63,933 nt of DNA from Chitinophagales bacterium (GCA_013298845.1 JAAFJN010000030.1:1-63933); one strand, 5' to 3'. Positions 53,532-63,143 are shown, numbered from the stretch's first letter. Notes: generated from the sequence alone by a model not told the origin. Numbers and translations are program-made.

Positions 53532-56456
53532 TCAGCGCACAACCACCAAAGAATGCGTCCCACGCAAACCCCTGCCCGTGCTTAACTCAACGGTATAAAC
53601 ACCCGCCGGAAGCATTGGCAGGGCGTATTGCACCTGATGTGCTCCGGCCGGTAGTTGGGTAGCCGGAAACTGCACGATTACCCTGCCTTGCGCATCGGAT
53701 ACCTGAACGCGGGTCTCGTCGGCGGTTTCGAGGGTAAACGAAAGGTTTAATGGCCCGTTTTGCGTCGGATTGGGATATACCAGCAACGGAATAGCGGGTG
53801 CCACCTCCTGCGTACCAACACTGCCGCCCAGCGCCTCGATACCCAACCACATCGTTTGGTGGTTGATCGTATTTTGATTTAACAAAAGGGTGAAACGCCC
53901 GTTTGCATTGGGCAAATACACCGTGGACATACCCTGTTGACCTTTATTATTTAACGGAAAAACCCGAATGGAATCGGCCAAAATATTCAATTCCAGCGTT
54001 AATTGCAAGGCATCCTGACGGGTAGGGCTGCTGCCCCAAGCCGCGTTAACGGTGGTTGTACCGTTCCATTGCGTATTGGTATTTTGTTGTTTAGAAGCAA
54101 TGGTCAGCAGCGAACGGTTCGCCACCGACAAAGGCTGATCGTTTAAAGTAACCCAGGTAACTGAACCAAAATCATCGGCTTGTAACAGTGCTAAATCGCC
54201 CGATTGTACGGCCGTATTTTGGGTTAAAAAACCCGAAATAGCTGAAAAATAAGGCGTAGCCGTTTGTACAATTCCTTTATCGCGGTCAAAAGTGGTTTGC
54301 CCGCCGGAGGTGGTAAACGGGTTGGTTCCCGGCGCGGGCAAATTGTCCCAATTGGTGGTTTCGGCGGCTTCATAACTCACCGTCTGGATAGAACGGGTTA
54401 ACTGATGCGATAAATCGTAAGGAACAAAACGCCCCCAGCGCCCCTGGTCGTCATCGCGGCACAATTCGTTCACGCCTTTTTGGGAATATTGTACCAAAAC
54501 AGGATTGGTATCTTCCTGAATAAACCCGCGCCGAAAAGCATAAGCGCACGAAGGAAATAGCCCCATAACGGAGTTGTCGCGGTGAATTTGGAAAAAACCA
54601 TTTACGATATCCGTTTCCCAATCGTTGTTGCTGTTGTAATCAAAAAACATCACCGCATCCATGCCGTGAAACGCCCCGTAAGCCAAAATAGCGTGCGGCA
54701 TTTCGGTGCGGAAACGGTTAGGCGCGGAGTGGTTATACTCACTCACGGTAAAAGGTTTATCGGCCAATGCCAAACCCGAAAACGCCGCCGAAACGCTGTT
54801 CAATTGTTCGGAGCGCACCACGGGCGTGTTGTTAATGGACCAGTTAGCGGCATCCCATGCGGCACCCGCAAACGCCGGATGATCCCAATAACTGTGGTCG
54901 TCCACGTAATCGAGGTCTTGGTGCAACGAGGCATCGGCGGGGCCAACCAAGGCATTGGTACCCGTAATGGCCGCTTGCACGCCCAACTCGTTTTTGAGGT
55001 AAGTACGCAGGTCGTCGAAGTGCTTTTTTTGAAGATATTGGTAAAAAGCCGCCATATCGGTGGCGCGGGGCAATGAATACGAATACCGTTCGCCAAAGTC
55101 AATTCGACGAATATTGCCCCAGGTTTCGCTCGCGTCCAGCCCCGTTACCGAAGGCGGCGCTACACTCAAGGCATCCAAAAACAAAGTCCCGGTATTTTGC
55201 AAAGGGCTGATGGACAACCGGCCAAAACCGAGGTTATTTTCCGGGGCAACGATCGAAAACGTAAACTCCTGCCATTGCGGTGTGGCGGTAAACGTAGCAC
55301 CACCGTACCAGTCATAGGGTGCATTATCGCGCATCAACGTCACCGAAAACGGCATATTGGTCGCCGCCCGGGCGTTTATTTTCACCGCATACACGGAGTC
55401 TTTTTGCAACGAAAACCCCGTATTTTTAAATTGAATGTGCCAATCGGTACCCGAAACCGCATTCACCTGCAATACCGCGCAACGTGTACCCGCCAAAGGG
55501 TTATTGGTAGTGGCTGTTACCGTTGCCTGCGCGGTGCTGTGCAATTCCAGGTTCCAGGGATTGCCCACCCCGGTTTCAAAACCGGCATTTTGCAACAATT
55601 CGCCCGTACCCGGCGTCACCAGACCCACGTTCCACGCCGCAGCGAGTGCATTGGCCGTGCCGTATTTTTCCAATAACCAATCTTGCCACAACGAATCGAG
55701 CATAACCACGTGGCGTTGCATGAGCGCGCCGCCCTTTGAAAAATGCCGCAAACTCTCCTGTTTCCAATAACCGTAGAGGGTATTTTCGTTGTTCATTTCC
55801 ATCATGGCCAGCACCGGATCAGTTGCCAGCGGTTGCCCGGTGTAAGGGTTGGTATGCCCGGCCAATTGCTCGGCGTATTCGCGTTGCAAGTGCTGCAACC
55901 ACGGATCAAAAAGCGTAACCCCTTTGGCGAAGTCGGGCAGTGAATCCGCGCCGGGTACCCCGTCTGATTCCTGGAAAATCCGCGATACATTGAGGTTCAT
56001 ATTGACATAAATGCCATTTTTTTTCAGTTCGGCGATAAAATAATCCAGCCGATCCAGGGTGACGGGATTTAGGCTTCGGGTGCCGTTGGCGTAGTTAAAA
56101 ATACAACCATCGGTACCCGACCAATTGTTTTCCAAATGGTGAAAACGCACCAAATTAATGCCCATTTTGCGCATTCGGGCCGCAATTTCGGGGGCTTTAC
56201 TTTTCGGTGGAAAAGCGGCAGCGGCGGTAATATTTACGCCCCAAAAACGAATGGGCGCACCATTGGCGACAAAGTATTTGCCCGCCGCCGTTACCCGGTG
56301 CGTTTCGTTAATCTCGAACGCCGGAAACGACGGTAAAAACAATTGCGTTGTGGAATCGTAAGGCGGTAAGGTGAAATTGTACCCTCCCGTGAAATTTTGG
56401 GCCGATACCGTGGGCAGAACACCGTATAAACAAAGTAAAAACAAGAGTTTTTTCAT
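53532..56456 (-). CDS. T9SS-exported GH-A clan glycoside-hydrolase-like protein
   Basis: This 974-residue protein has a signal peptide (1-19) and a cellulase-like (beta/alpha)8 domain (IRFWGVNITAAAAFPP; MGINLVRFHHLENN). The acid/base region is MMEMNNENTLYG and a nucleophile candidate lies in FTVSEYNHSAPN. In between sits a jelly-roll carbohydrate-binding insert (LLQNAGFETGVGNPWNLELHS). A T9SS type A sorting domain ends it (LLVYPNPTQNGPLNLSF...GTHSLVVVR). It is predicted to act on a beta-linked polysaccharide outside the cell; the specificity is not readable. It has its own -7 box. Confidence 0.85.
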   Translation of the reverse strand: MKKLLFLLCLYGVLPTVSAQNFTGGYNFTLPPYDSTTQLFLPSFPAFEINETHRVTAAGKYFVANGAPIRFWGVNITAAAAFPPKSKAPEIAARMRKMGINLVRFHHLENNWSGTDGCIFNYANGTRSLNPVTLDRLDYFIAELKKNGIYVNMNLNVSRIFQESDGVPGADSLPDFAKGVTLFDPWLQHLQREYAEQLAGHTNPYTGQPLATDPVLAMMEMNNENTLYGYWKQESLRHFSKGGALMQRHVVMLDSLWQDWLLEKYGTANALAAAWNVGLVTPGTGELLQNAGFETGVGNPWNLELHSTAQATVTATTNNPLAGTRCAVLQVNAVSGTDWHIQFKNTGFSLQKDSVYAVKINARAATNMPFSVTLMRDNAPYDWYGGATFTATPQWQEFTFSIVAPENNLGFGRLSISPLQNTGTLFLDALSVAPPSVTGLDASETWGNIRRIDFGERYSYSLPRATDMAAFYQYLQKKHFDDLRTYLKNELGVQAAITGTNALVGPADASLHQDLDYVDDHSYWDHPAFAGAAWDAANWSINNTPVVRSEQLNSVSAAFSGLALADKPFTVSEYNHSAPNRFRTEMPHAILAYGAFHGMDAVMFFDYNSNNDWETDIVNGFFQIHRDNSVMGLFPSCAYAFRRGFIQEDTNPVLVQYSQKGVNELCRDDDQGRWGRFVPYDLSHQLTRSIQTVSYEAAETTNWDNLPAPGTNPFTTSGGQTTFDRDKGIVQTATPYFSAISGFLTQNTAVQSGDLALLQADDFGSVTWVTLNDQPLSVANRSLLTIASKQQNTNTQWNGTTTVNAAWGSSPTRQDALQLTLELNILADSIRVFPLNNKGQQGMSTVYLPNANGRFTLLLNQNTINHQTMWLGIEALGGSVGTQEVAPAIPLLVYPNPTQNGPLNLSFTLETADETRVQVSDAQGRVIVQFPATQLPAGAHQVQYALPMLPAGVYTVELSTGRGLRGTHSLVVVR

Positions 56457-56497
56457 AAAAATACCAATAAAGTGTTTGATTTTAGGCTAATAAAATC

Positions 56498-56505
56498 CAA
56501 AAGTA
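56498..56505 (-). promoter_or_regulatory. -7 box TACTTTTG of the GH-like gene
   Basis: TAnnTTTG match on the minus strand, 42 bp upstream of the start codon; no -33 TTG seen. Confidence 0.4.
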
Positions 56506-56678
56506 TGGAGAATATTTGGATGGGGTAGAGGGGGATGGGTTTGTGTATAATTTAAGCAGGAAGCCGCCCCAACCGCCCCTTGATGGTACTTGGTTAATGC
56601 AATAAAGAAAACACCCTGCTTAACAATAAATTCTCCCAGATTTAACCGGATCGGCACAGTGCCCGTTTGCTCTTGAAA

Positions 56679-56686
56679 TACCTTTG
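56679..56686 (+). promoter_or_regulatory. -7 box TACCTTTG of the PhnZ-like gene
   Basis: Exact TAnnTTTG match 23 bp before the ATG at 56710. Confidence 0.5.
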
Positions 56687-56709
56687 CTCCGTCAATTTTT
56701 TGGAAATTT

Positions 56710-57264
56710 ATGGTAGATCAAACGGGCATTGCCGCCATTCGGCATTTATTTGAAACCCAGGGCAACAACGCCTATTTTGGTGAAAATGTCACCCAATACG
56801 AACACGCCGCGCAAGCCGCCCTATTGGCCGAACAAGCGGGTTGCGACGATGATACCATTATGGCGGCGTTGCTCCACGATATTGGTCATCTGTTACCTTC
56901 CAACGACGAAGCCGAACACATGGAAGGCTATGGCCGCCAACACCACGAAGATTTGGCCGCCGAATGGCTCCGGGAACGCGGTTTTTCGGAAAAAACCGCC
57001 GAACTCGTCGCCAACCACGTGAATGCCAAACGCTACCTCGTGTACGCCAAACCGGGCTATTACGACCAACTTTCCGATGCCAGCAAACGAACCCTCGAAT
57101 TTCAGGGCGGTGTAATGACTCCTTTAGAAGCCGATGAATTTGAAAATCACCCGTTGTACGAGCAGTTTTTGCAAATGCGGTATTGGGACGAACAAGCCAA
57201 AGTAGTGGACCTCGAAGTACCGGAATTGGCTTATTTTGAGGTAATTATGCGGAGATTGGGATAG
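56710..57264 (+). CDS. PhnZ-like HD-domain oxygenase
   Basis: This 184-residue HD-fold protein carries the ligand pattern of PhnZ, the di-iron oxygenase that splits 1-hydroxy-2-aminoethylphosphonate to glycine and phosphate. It has Tyr22 and Glu25 (AYFGENVTQ), His32, HD motif His56-Asp57 (LLHDIGH), His78/79, His103 and Lys107 (NHVNAKRYL) and Asp160 (YWDEQAK). It is thus nearer the mixed-valent oxygenases than HD phosphatases. No phnY or other phosphonate gene is adjacent, so the substrate is uncertain. Confidence 0.8.
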   Translation: MVDQTGIAAIRHLFETQGNNAYFGENVTQYEHAAQAALLAEQAGCDDDTIMAALLHDIGHLLPSNDEAEHMEGYGRQHHEDLAAEWLRERGFSEKTAELVANHVNAKRYLVYAKPGYYDQLSDASKRTLEFQGGVMTPLEADEFENHPLYEQFLQMRYWDEQAKVVDLEVPELAYFEVIMRRLG

Positions 57265-57541
57265 GGGAATAACCCATAAACGCACATGCCGGAACGGACA
57301 AAACAAATTCCAAGCATCCGGCGGCGAGATGTGCCGCGCGGAGTGGATGACATCTCAGAGTAGTTGGCCCCTAAACCGGCGTTTACAACCAAATCACATC
57401 TATCATCCTGTAACCACCTGATTTATCGGGAGGTTAGGGCATAACGCACATACTACATCTGCATCGTTGGATCCTACTGAAACCAGCGCGATTAATTTTT
57501 ATAAAAAAAAGCAAAAACAAGTTTAATTTTGTTAATCATCC
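57265..57541. repeat. Repeat modules between the PhnZ-like gene and the conflict operon
   Basis: No gene is seen. A reverse copy of the GAGATGT...ACATCTC module with AAACAAATTCCAAGCATCCG is at 57298-57362, and a partial REP with hairpin (ATCACATCTATCATCCTGTA then ACCTGATTTATCGGGAGGT) is at 57392-57437. Confidence 0.8.
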
Positions 57542-57549
57542 TACATTTG
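57542..57549 (+). promoter_or_regulatory. -7 box TACATTTG of the conflict operon
   Basis: TAnnTTTG match 20 bp before the ATG at 57570, in a very AT-rich stretch free of the neighbouring repeats. Confidence 0.5.
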
Positions 57550-57569
57550 CCCTTTGTAATAAACTAAAT

Positions 57570-58760
57570 ATGTCCATCAGCGATTTTAAAAATCATCTGC
57601 GGCAACTCATCGGCGGAGGCGCAACAATGATATGTATAACTATTTTAAAGGAGCGGCTCTTAGAAACTGCGGGCTGCTTCGATGATGTGTATCTACAAGA
57701 ATCCAGTTACACCGAAAACGAAAAAAAATACCATCGGAATGTAATTAAGGAAGATGAATACCGGTATTTTAACAACAAAATTAATATCGCTCTGCTTGAA
57801 CTCATCGGAAATCTCAAAGCCGAAGACATCCGTGATGATTTTGCGGCCATGCGCGAAAGCCTCCGCGATCTTGGCCTGCCGCCGCTTTCCCGATTAGCAT
57901 TGGTCAACTGCGACCGCACACAGGCGTTTGCCGCCTTTGAAAATGCTTATGGCATACAGGGCGAACGCCCCGCGCAGTTTTATTTTTTTGCCGGATGCCC
58001 CGTTCAAAAACCCAATAGTTTCTCCGAAAGGGCCATTTACGAGGTAATTAACGATGTTTTGGACAACAATACCAAGGCTATTTGTTGCGAAACAACCTTC
58101 GAAAAAGTGGGCCAGCGCAAAGTAGAACGTGTGATTATGCGCCCTTTGCCATACAAAAAATTGGGCGATGCCAACGCCAGTAAAACGTATTTCCAAAAAA
58201 CTTTAGAGGAAATTTTTACCGTTTATCGGGCGCAATTACCCCCCGAATTTGCCGAACTCACCGCCGGGCAATTGGCCCAAATACCCGCCGGGCAACTGCC
58301 CATTCAATTTTTTAGTTTGGTGTTTCAAATTGATTTGACCGAAATTCCTTTTGGCCCAAAACTCGGCGAATACTTAGGCTGGATTGTGGAAACCTTCCGC
58401 CAACGCCCGCACAAACCACCAGCGTTTCAGTTTATTTTTACGGTATTGGCACCGGGCCACACCCAACACACCCCGCACCAAGGTTTACTGGGGCTGCGTG
58501 ACTGGGTCAATACCCTCAACGAAAACCAGCCGGATACTTGCGCCTGGATCGAAGATTTTGAACCGGTAACCCCCGAGGACCTGCAAAACTGGCTCCGACA
58601 ACGTTTCAAAACCAACCCCGATGAACCCAAAATTAAAAAAATAGTGGACGAATACCTCCAACACCTGCGCCAAATCCAACGCTGGGACGGGCGCGGCGGC
58701 ATTGACATGGCCGATGCCGAAGATTTTATCAAACAAGTGTATTCGGCTTCCAAGAAATAA
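57570..58760 (+). CDS. EAD11 plus inactive-STAND protein
   Basis: This 396-residue soluble protein has an N-terminal ~85-residue helical domain (FKNHLRQLIGGGATMICITIL; YRYFNNKINIALLELIGNL) that fits effector-associated domain 11, an adaptor that in other proteins pairs a sensor with an effector carrying the same domain. The rest (LALVNCDRTQAFAAFENAYG; FYFFAGCPVQKPNSFSERAIYEVI) resembles the nucleotide-binding-deficient STAND domain; no Walker A lysine is seen. It is first in a three-gene operon, 28 bp before the MoxR gene. Domain calls are from pattern memory and need a profile search. Confidence 0.75.
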   Translation: MSISDFKNHLRQLIGGGATMICITILKERLLETAGCFDDVYLQESSYTENEKKYHRNVIKEDEYRYFNNKINIALLELIGNLKAEDIRDDFAAMRESLRDLGLPPLSRLALVNCDRTQAFAAFENAYGIQGERPAQFYFFAGCPVQKPNSFSERAIYEVINDVLDNNTKAICCETTFEKVGQRKVERVIMRPLPYKKLGDANASKTYFQKTLEEIFTVYRAQLPPEFAELTAGQLAQIPAGQLPIQFFSLVFQIDLTEIPFGPKLGEYLGWIVETFRQRPHKPPAFQFIFTVLAPGHTQHTPHQGLLGLRDWVNTLNENQPDTCAWIEDFEPVTPEDLQNWLRQRFKTNPDEPKIKKIVDEYLQHLRQIQRWDGRGGIDMADAEDFIKQVYSASKK

Positions 58761-58788
58761 CTGCTTTTTAACCGAAAATTCATTCATT

Positions 58789-59715
58789 ATGAACTATAAA
58801 CAATCCGGGACATCCACCCTTGGCAATTACCAACCCAATCCACTTATGGAAGCCGCGGAGGGTTATATCCCGTCCCCCGCGTTGGTAGATGCCGTTAACG
58901 TAGCCATAACGCTGGGCCAACCTCTCTTGCTCACGGGTGAACCGGGCACGGGAAAAACCCAATTGGCCTACCACGTGGCCCATTATTTTGGCTTGGGGGA
59001 GCCGTTGGTGTTTAACGCCCAAACCTCTTCGGTGGCCAGCGAATTGTTTTACCGTTACGACGCATTGGGGCATTTTCAATACAACCAAAACAACGCAGTT
59101 GCCCTTAGCCGCACCGAGATGGAAGCCCGTTTTATCCAATACAACGCCTTGGGTGCGGCCATTAAGGGAAAACGCCGCGCCGTGGTGCTGATTGATGAAA
59201 TTGACAAAGCCCCGCGCGATTTGCCCAACGATATCCTGTTCGCCATCGAAAAACTGCGCTTCAAAGTCCCCGAACTACCCCTCGACGAAGCCGGTAAAGT
59301 GGTCGAATACACGGCAGATGCGGCCAATCGGCCCGTAATTATCCTCACGTCTAACTCCGAAAAAAGCCTGCCCGATGCCTTTTTGCGCCGGGTGGTCTTT
59401 TTCCATATTACCTTCCCTCAAAAGGATGAATTGCAAAAAATCCTGCAAACGCGCACGGGTATTGACAGTCCCAACGCCGTGAAATTTTTCCTTGGGTTGC
59501 GCGGCCTGCGGCTCAAAAAAGCCCCCGCTACCGCCGAAATGCTGGCCTGGGTACTTTGGCTGAACGCACAGGGTTTCCCGATAAACCAATTGGGTGCTCC
59601 TTTAAGTGAAGAACAGACCAAAACCTTGCACAGTAGTTATGTGCTGTTGGCCAAAAACGACGACGACGCTACTACCATGAAAAACTTTATCCCCAAAATG
59701 GAACAAAAAGACTAG
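58789..59715 (+). CDS. MoxR-family AAA+ ATPase
   Basis: This 308-residue ATPase has Walker A GEPGTGKT (50-57), Walker B VVLIDEIDK (132-140), sensor 1 ILTSNSEK and arginines in FLRRVVFF. MoxR ATPases act as chaperones that remodel a partner vWA protein; the next gene supplies one. The ATG at 58789 starts the fold; the open frame extends 29 codons upstream into the preceding gene without sense. It is 28 bp after the EAD11 gene and 21 bp before the vWA-FGE gene. Confidence 0.9.
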   Translation: MNYKQSGTSTLGNYQPNPLMEAAEGYIPSPALVDAVNVAITLGQPLLLTGEPGTGKTQLAYHVAHYFGLGEPLVFNAQTSSVASELFYRYDALGHFQYNQNNAVALSRTEMEARFIQYNALGAAIKGKRRAVVLIDEIDKAPRDLPNDILFAIEKLRFKVPELPLDEAGKVVEYTADAANRPVIILTSNSEKSLPDAFLRRVVFFHITFPQKDELQKILQTRTGIDSPNAVKFFLGLRGLRLKKAPATAEMLAWVLWLNAQGFPINQLGAPLSEEQTKTLHSSYVLLAKNDDDATTMKNFIPKMEQKD

Positions 59716-59736
59716 AAAAACACTCATTTTCCAACC

Positions 59737-62622
59737 ATGCAGTTCCAATTGCTCATCACCTCCCTGCTCGCCGCGTGGCGGGCCAACGGCCACACCGTCG
59801 GGGTAGATACCTATCTCCGGGCGATGGAATTGTTGCAAAAATTACCCGACGATACACCGCCCGAACAACTCAAAACCCTGCTCGCCCCCATAGTAGCCGC
59901 CGACGCGGAGCAGCAAACGGCCTTTTATTTGTTGTTCGATCGGCAATTGCCCAACTGGCTCGCCCGCGCAGCCGCGCAGGAACGGCAGCGCATGAGGCTG
60001 CTCAGCGCCTTACTCGCGCTGCTGCTGGTCATACTCAGTTTAGTGGCGTGGTGGGCGTATCAAAACACCCGGCTACCGGTTGTTCCGCCTCCCGTTGCCA
60101 TAACGGACGATACAACCGGGCAGAAACCCACCGAAACCACAACCAAACCCTCTGAAAACCCAACTCCCCCCAACAACAACGGCACGACCCCGCCGCCTGT
60201 TGCCGATACCCTGCCTTACAAACCCTTCCGGCACATCCCCGATATTGGTTCGTTAAACTTGAAGGAAATACCGCAATTTAACGTAAAATACGCCTTTGGG
60301 GATGGAATAAAAACCGCAATGGTCCTCTGTTTATTGGCCCTGCTGGCGGCCCTCGGATGGTGGATCAACCGCCGCAAATACCGCCAAACGATACAGGAAA
60401 TAGAGGCCGAACGCCAATTGAAGACCCAAGCCACCGAACTCAAACGCACCCCCAACGACCGACCGCCCTTTATGTGGCAGTTTGCCTGGAAGGGCCATAA
60501 AGCGGTGGATGCCCACGACGACCTCGACGAGATAACGCCCCGGCTCCGCAGCCGTTCGGTGGGCAACAACTGGCAACTTGACCCTGCCCGCACCATAAAA
60601 GCCACTGTGCGCAACGCCGGGCGCACCACGTTCCAATTCCGACAACCCACGCAGCCCGACGAGTTTTTGCTGCTGATTGATATGCGGTCGGTCAACGACC
60701 ACCGCGCCCGGCTTTTTGAGGCGATTTATCAGCATTTGCGCCAAAACGAGGTGCTGATCGTACGCTATTATTACCGCCAGGACCCGCGCCACTGCTGGAA
60801 CGAACAACCCGAATCAAGCATTACCTTGGCCGATTTGCACCAGCGTTACCCGGCGCACCGGTTGGTCGTAGTGGGCGATGCCGCTCGCCTGATTAATCCG
60901 GCGGATGGCGAATTGGCGGCCTGGACTGCCATTTTTGACCAATGGCGTTACCGCATCCTGCTCAGTACCAAACCCTGTGCCGAGTGGGACGCGGATGAAC
61001 TGCAACTCAGCACCCAATTCCGCTTGGTACCTGCCTCTTTACAAGGACTGACCGACTTGGTGAACACCCTCGGCGCGGAAGAAAGCAGCGACCTGAACCA
61101 ATGGCGCAATCGCCCCGACGAAGACGCGGCCCCCATTGAACTGCCCGAACAACTAAAACCCGCCACCATAATGGCCAACTTAGCGGCGCAGTTTACCGAA
61201 TACACCCCGGCGGGTACCGACCAAAGACTGCTGTGTTGGTTGGCCGCTACTGCACTTTCACCCGTGTTGCACTGGGATGCCACGCGGTTTTTTGGCGAAA
61301 TTGTGGAGCAACAAGACCCGCGCCCCAAAGAACCCCTGCTCACCCCGCTGAACCTGCAACGCCTGTGCCGCCTCCCCTGGTTTACCGAGGGCCGAATGCC
61401 CGACAACGCCCGCAAAGCCCTGCTGCATTGGTTGAAATTGGAACAACCGGCCCTGCTCGAACGCCTGCGCGGCGCGTGGCAACAAACATTAGAAGAAAAC
61501 TTAGCGCAACTGCGCCAAGCCGCTGCCGAAAAAGGCAGCCCCCCCTTCGAGGAAACGGTAGCCTATGAGCAACTCAGCCTCACCATGCTGGTGAACGACC
61601 TGGCCCTCGACGACCTGCGCCTAAACCCGCTGCCGCCCGAACAACGCGCCCAACTCGAACGCGACCTGCACCAACTTACCGAACACCACGAACCCGATGT
61701 GGTGGCCCTAGAATTACTCGAAACTGCTAATGCCCGCGAAGCCACCGCCACCGGTACAGACCATGTATGGGCTAAAAGTGCTGACAACAACCCGAAGGAA
61801 AATGACACTGTTGAAAGTACTGATTACACGATAAACGATAAATCCATTTTCGCCAGCATAGAAAAAAATATGATTTTTGTCAAAGGCGGCACCTTCACCA
61901 TGGGAAGTCCAACCACTGATCCCGATCGAGGCAGTGATGAGGTGCAACACGAGGTTACCCTTTCCGATTTTTACATGGGGAAAACGGTGGTGACCAACGC
62001 GCAGTTTGTGGCTTTTTTGAACGAAAAAGGAAATAAAAAAGAAGGAGGCGTAACATGGATTAACATAGAAGGCAGTTCTGGGTCTGAAAAATGTCGCATC
62101 GTCAGCCGGGATGGTAAAACTTTTTTGGTGGAAAAAGGTTATGATAATTACCCAGTTATTTATATCTCTTGGTATGGAGCAGTAGCGTACTGCACGTGGC
62201 TTTCTCAAAAAACGGGCAAAAAATACCGCCTGCCCACCGAAGCCGAATGGGAATACGCGGCGCGCGGCGGTGTAAACTGGAAAGATGGATACATTTATGC
62301 CGGTAGCAATACCCTAAGTAATGTGGCTTGGTACAGTGGCAATGCTCTTAGCCAAACATGTCCAGTAGGAAAATTAATGCCCAATCAATTAGACTTATAC
62401 GACTTGAGCGGCAACGTATGGGAGTGGTGCAGTGATTGGTATGACGATTATAATCCGGGCACTCAAAAGAATCCTACTGGCCGAGAAAGGAGCGGACATC
62501 GCCGTGTGATTCGAGGCGGCAGTTGGTTCAACTCTATGCGGAACTGCCGCGCCGCTGTTCGATATTGTAACTCGCCGATACTTTGTATCAACACTATCGG
62601 CTTCCGTCTGGTCCGGCAGTGA
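59737..62622 (+). CDS. Membrane CoxE/vWA-like protein with C-terminal FGE-sulfatase domain
   Basis: This 961-residue protein begins with a ~75-residue helical unit like the N-terminus of CoxE-type vWA proteins (WRANGHTVGVDTYLRAMELL). Then come a membrane helix (86-108), a proline-rich linker, a second helix (about 193-212) and a vWA-like domain (about 300-450; LLLIDMRSVNDH with Asp315 and Ser318, a degenerate metal site). A helical region leads to an FGE-sulfatase/C-type-lectin-like domain from Met712 (FVKGGTFTMGSP; YRLPTEAEWEYAARGG; LYDLSGNVWEWCSDW). The last 35 residues (927-961, GGSWFNS...GFRLVRQ) vary from the usual Asn-rich consensus in the way DGR variable regions do. Partner of the upstream MoxR ATPase. 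Confidence 0.85.
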   Translation: MQFQLLITSLLAAWRANGHTVGVDTYLRAMELLQKLPDDTPPEQLKTLLAPIVAADAEQQTAFYLLFDRQLPNWLARAAAQERQRMRLLSALLALLLVILSLVAWWAYQNTRLPVVPPPVAITDDTTGQKPTETTTKPSENPTPPNNNGTTPPPVADTLPYKPFRHIPDIGSLNLKEIPQFNVKYAFGDGIKTAMVLCLLALLAALGWWINRRKYRQTIQEIEAERQLKTQATELKRTPNDRPPFMWQFAWKGHKAVDAHDDLDEITPRLRSRSVGNNWQLDPARTIKATVRNAGRTTFQFRQPTQPDEFLLLIDMRSVNDHRARLFEAIYQHLRQNEVLIVRYYYRQDPRHCWNEQPESSITLADLHQRYPAHRLVVVGDAARLINPADGELAAWTAIFDQWRYRILLSTKPCAEWDADELQLSTQFRLVPASLQGLTDLVNTLGAEESSDLNQWRNRPDEDAAPIELPEQLKPATIMANLAAQFTEYTPAGTDQRLLCWLAATALSPVLHWDATRFFGEIVEQQDPRPKEPLLTPLNLQRLCRLPWFTEGRMPDNARKALLHWLKLEQPALLERLRGAWQQTLEENLAQLRQAAAEKGSPPFEETVAYEQLSLTMLVNDLALDDLRLNPLPPEQRAQLERDLHQLTEHHEPDVVALELLETANAREATATGTDHVWAKSADNNPKENDTVESTDYTINDKSIFASIEKNMIFVKGGTFTMGSPTTDPDRGSDEVQHEVTLSDFYMGKTVVTNAQFVAFLNEKGNKKEGGVTWINIEGSSGSEKCRIVSRDGKTFLVEKGYDNYPVIYISWYGAVAYCTWLSQKTGKKYRLPTEAEWEYAARGGVNWKDGYIYAGSNTLSNVAWYSGNALSQTCPVGKLMPNQLDLYDLSGNVWEWCSDWYDDYNPGTQKNPTGRERSGHRRVIRGGSWFNSMRNCRAAVRYCNSPILCINTIGFRLVRQ

Positions 62623-62696
62623 TTCAGAGGTTACCTATGTTATGATATGAGTCAAAATTGAGCCATTACGGTGTGGAAAGGCGCAGTGAAGGCGGG

Positions 62697-62727
62697 GGCT
62701 TGCGCGAGGTATGAGCGAAAGCCTTTT
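62697..62727 (+). terminator. Hairpin downstream of the conflict operon
   Basis: GGCTTGCGC (62697-62705) pairs with GCGAAAGCC (62715-62723) with one mismatch, followed by TTTT. It may end the operon's transcript; a hairpin after the variable region is also a feature of some DGR target genes. Confidence 0.5.
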
Positions 62728-63053
62728 CATGAGCGATTTGGTAGCGGGTTAATTCAAATTTGTCGGAATCAGTATTTTCAGGGTTTTACCCATTATGGTA
62801 CGTTTAAATTTTGGGTAAAAGAAAGCACATCTCAGTGATTTTGCCATAACGTCAAAGCACTCTTCGCTTTTTACCCAATATTTTGATCCCCTAGATTCCT
62901 GCTGAAGGGCAAAGCCACATAAGCATTATTAAGCATATTTTGTGGGCCGGGATACTTTAAGTTACGCCCCAAAACCGGCATTTACAACCAATCACATCTA
63001 AACATTCTGTCCCCCCCCCGTTTTCACTGCCCGATACTTTTGGTGTTACAATG

Positions 63054-63143
63054 GGACACGGATTTTCACGGATGAGACACGGATCTTCACGGATATTTAT
63101 CCCGCTAAAAAAATCCGTGTCCAATCCGTGAAAATCCGTGTCC
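63054..63143. repeat. Perfect 20-bp inverted repeat built from ACACGGAT units
   Basis: GGACACGGATTTTCACGGAT (63054-63073) is matched by its exact reverse complement at 63124-63143. A second, inner pair is partly present (63076-63094 against 63112-63122). It could terminate the amidohydrolase transcript from the right. Confidence 0.88.
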
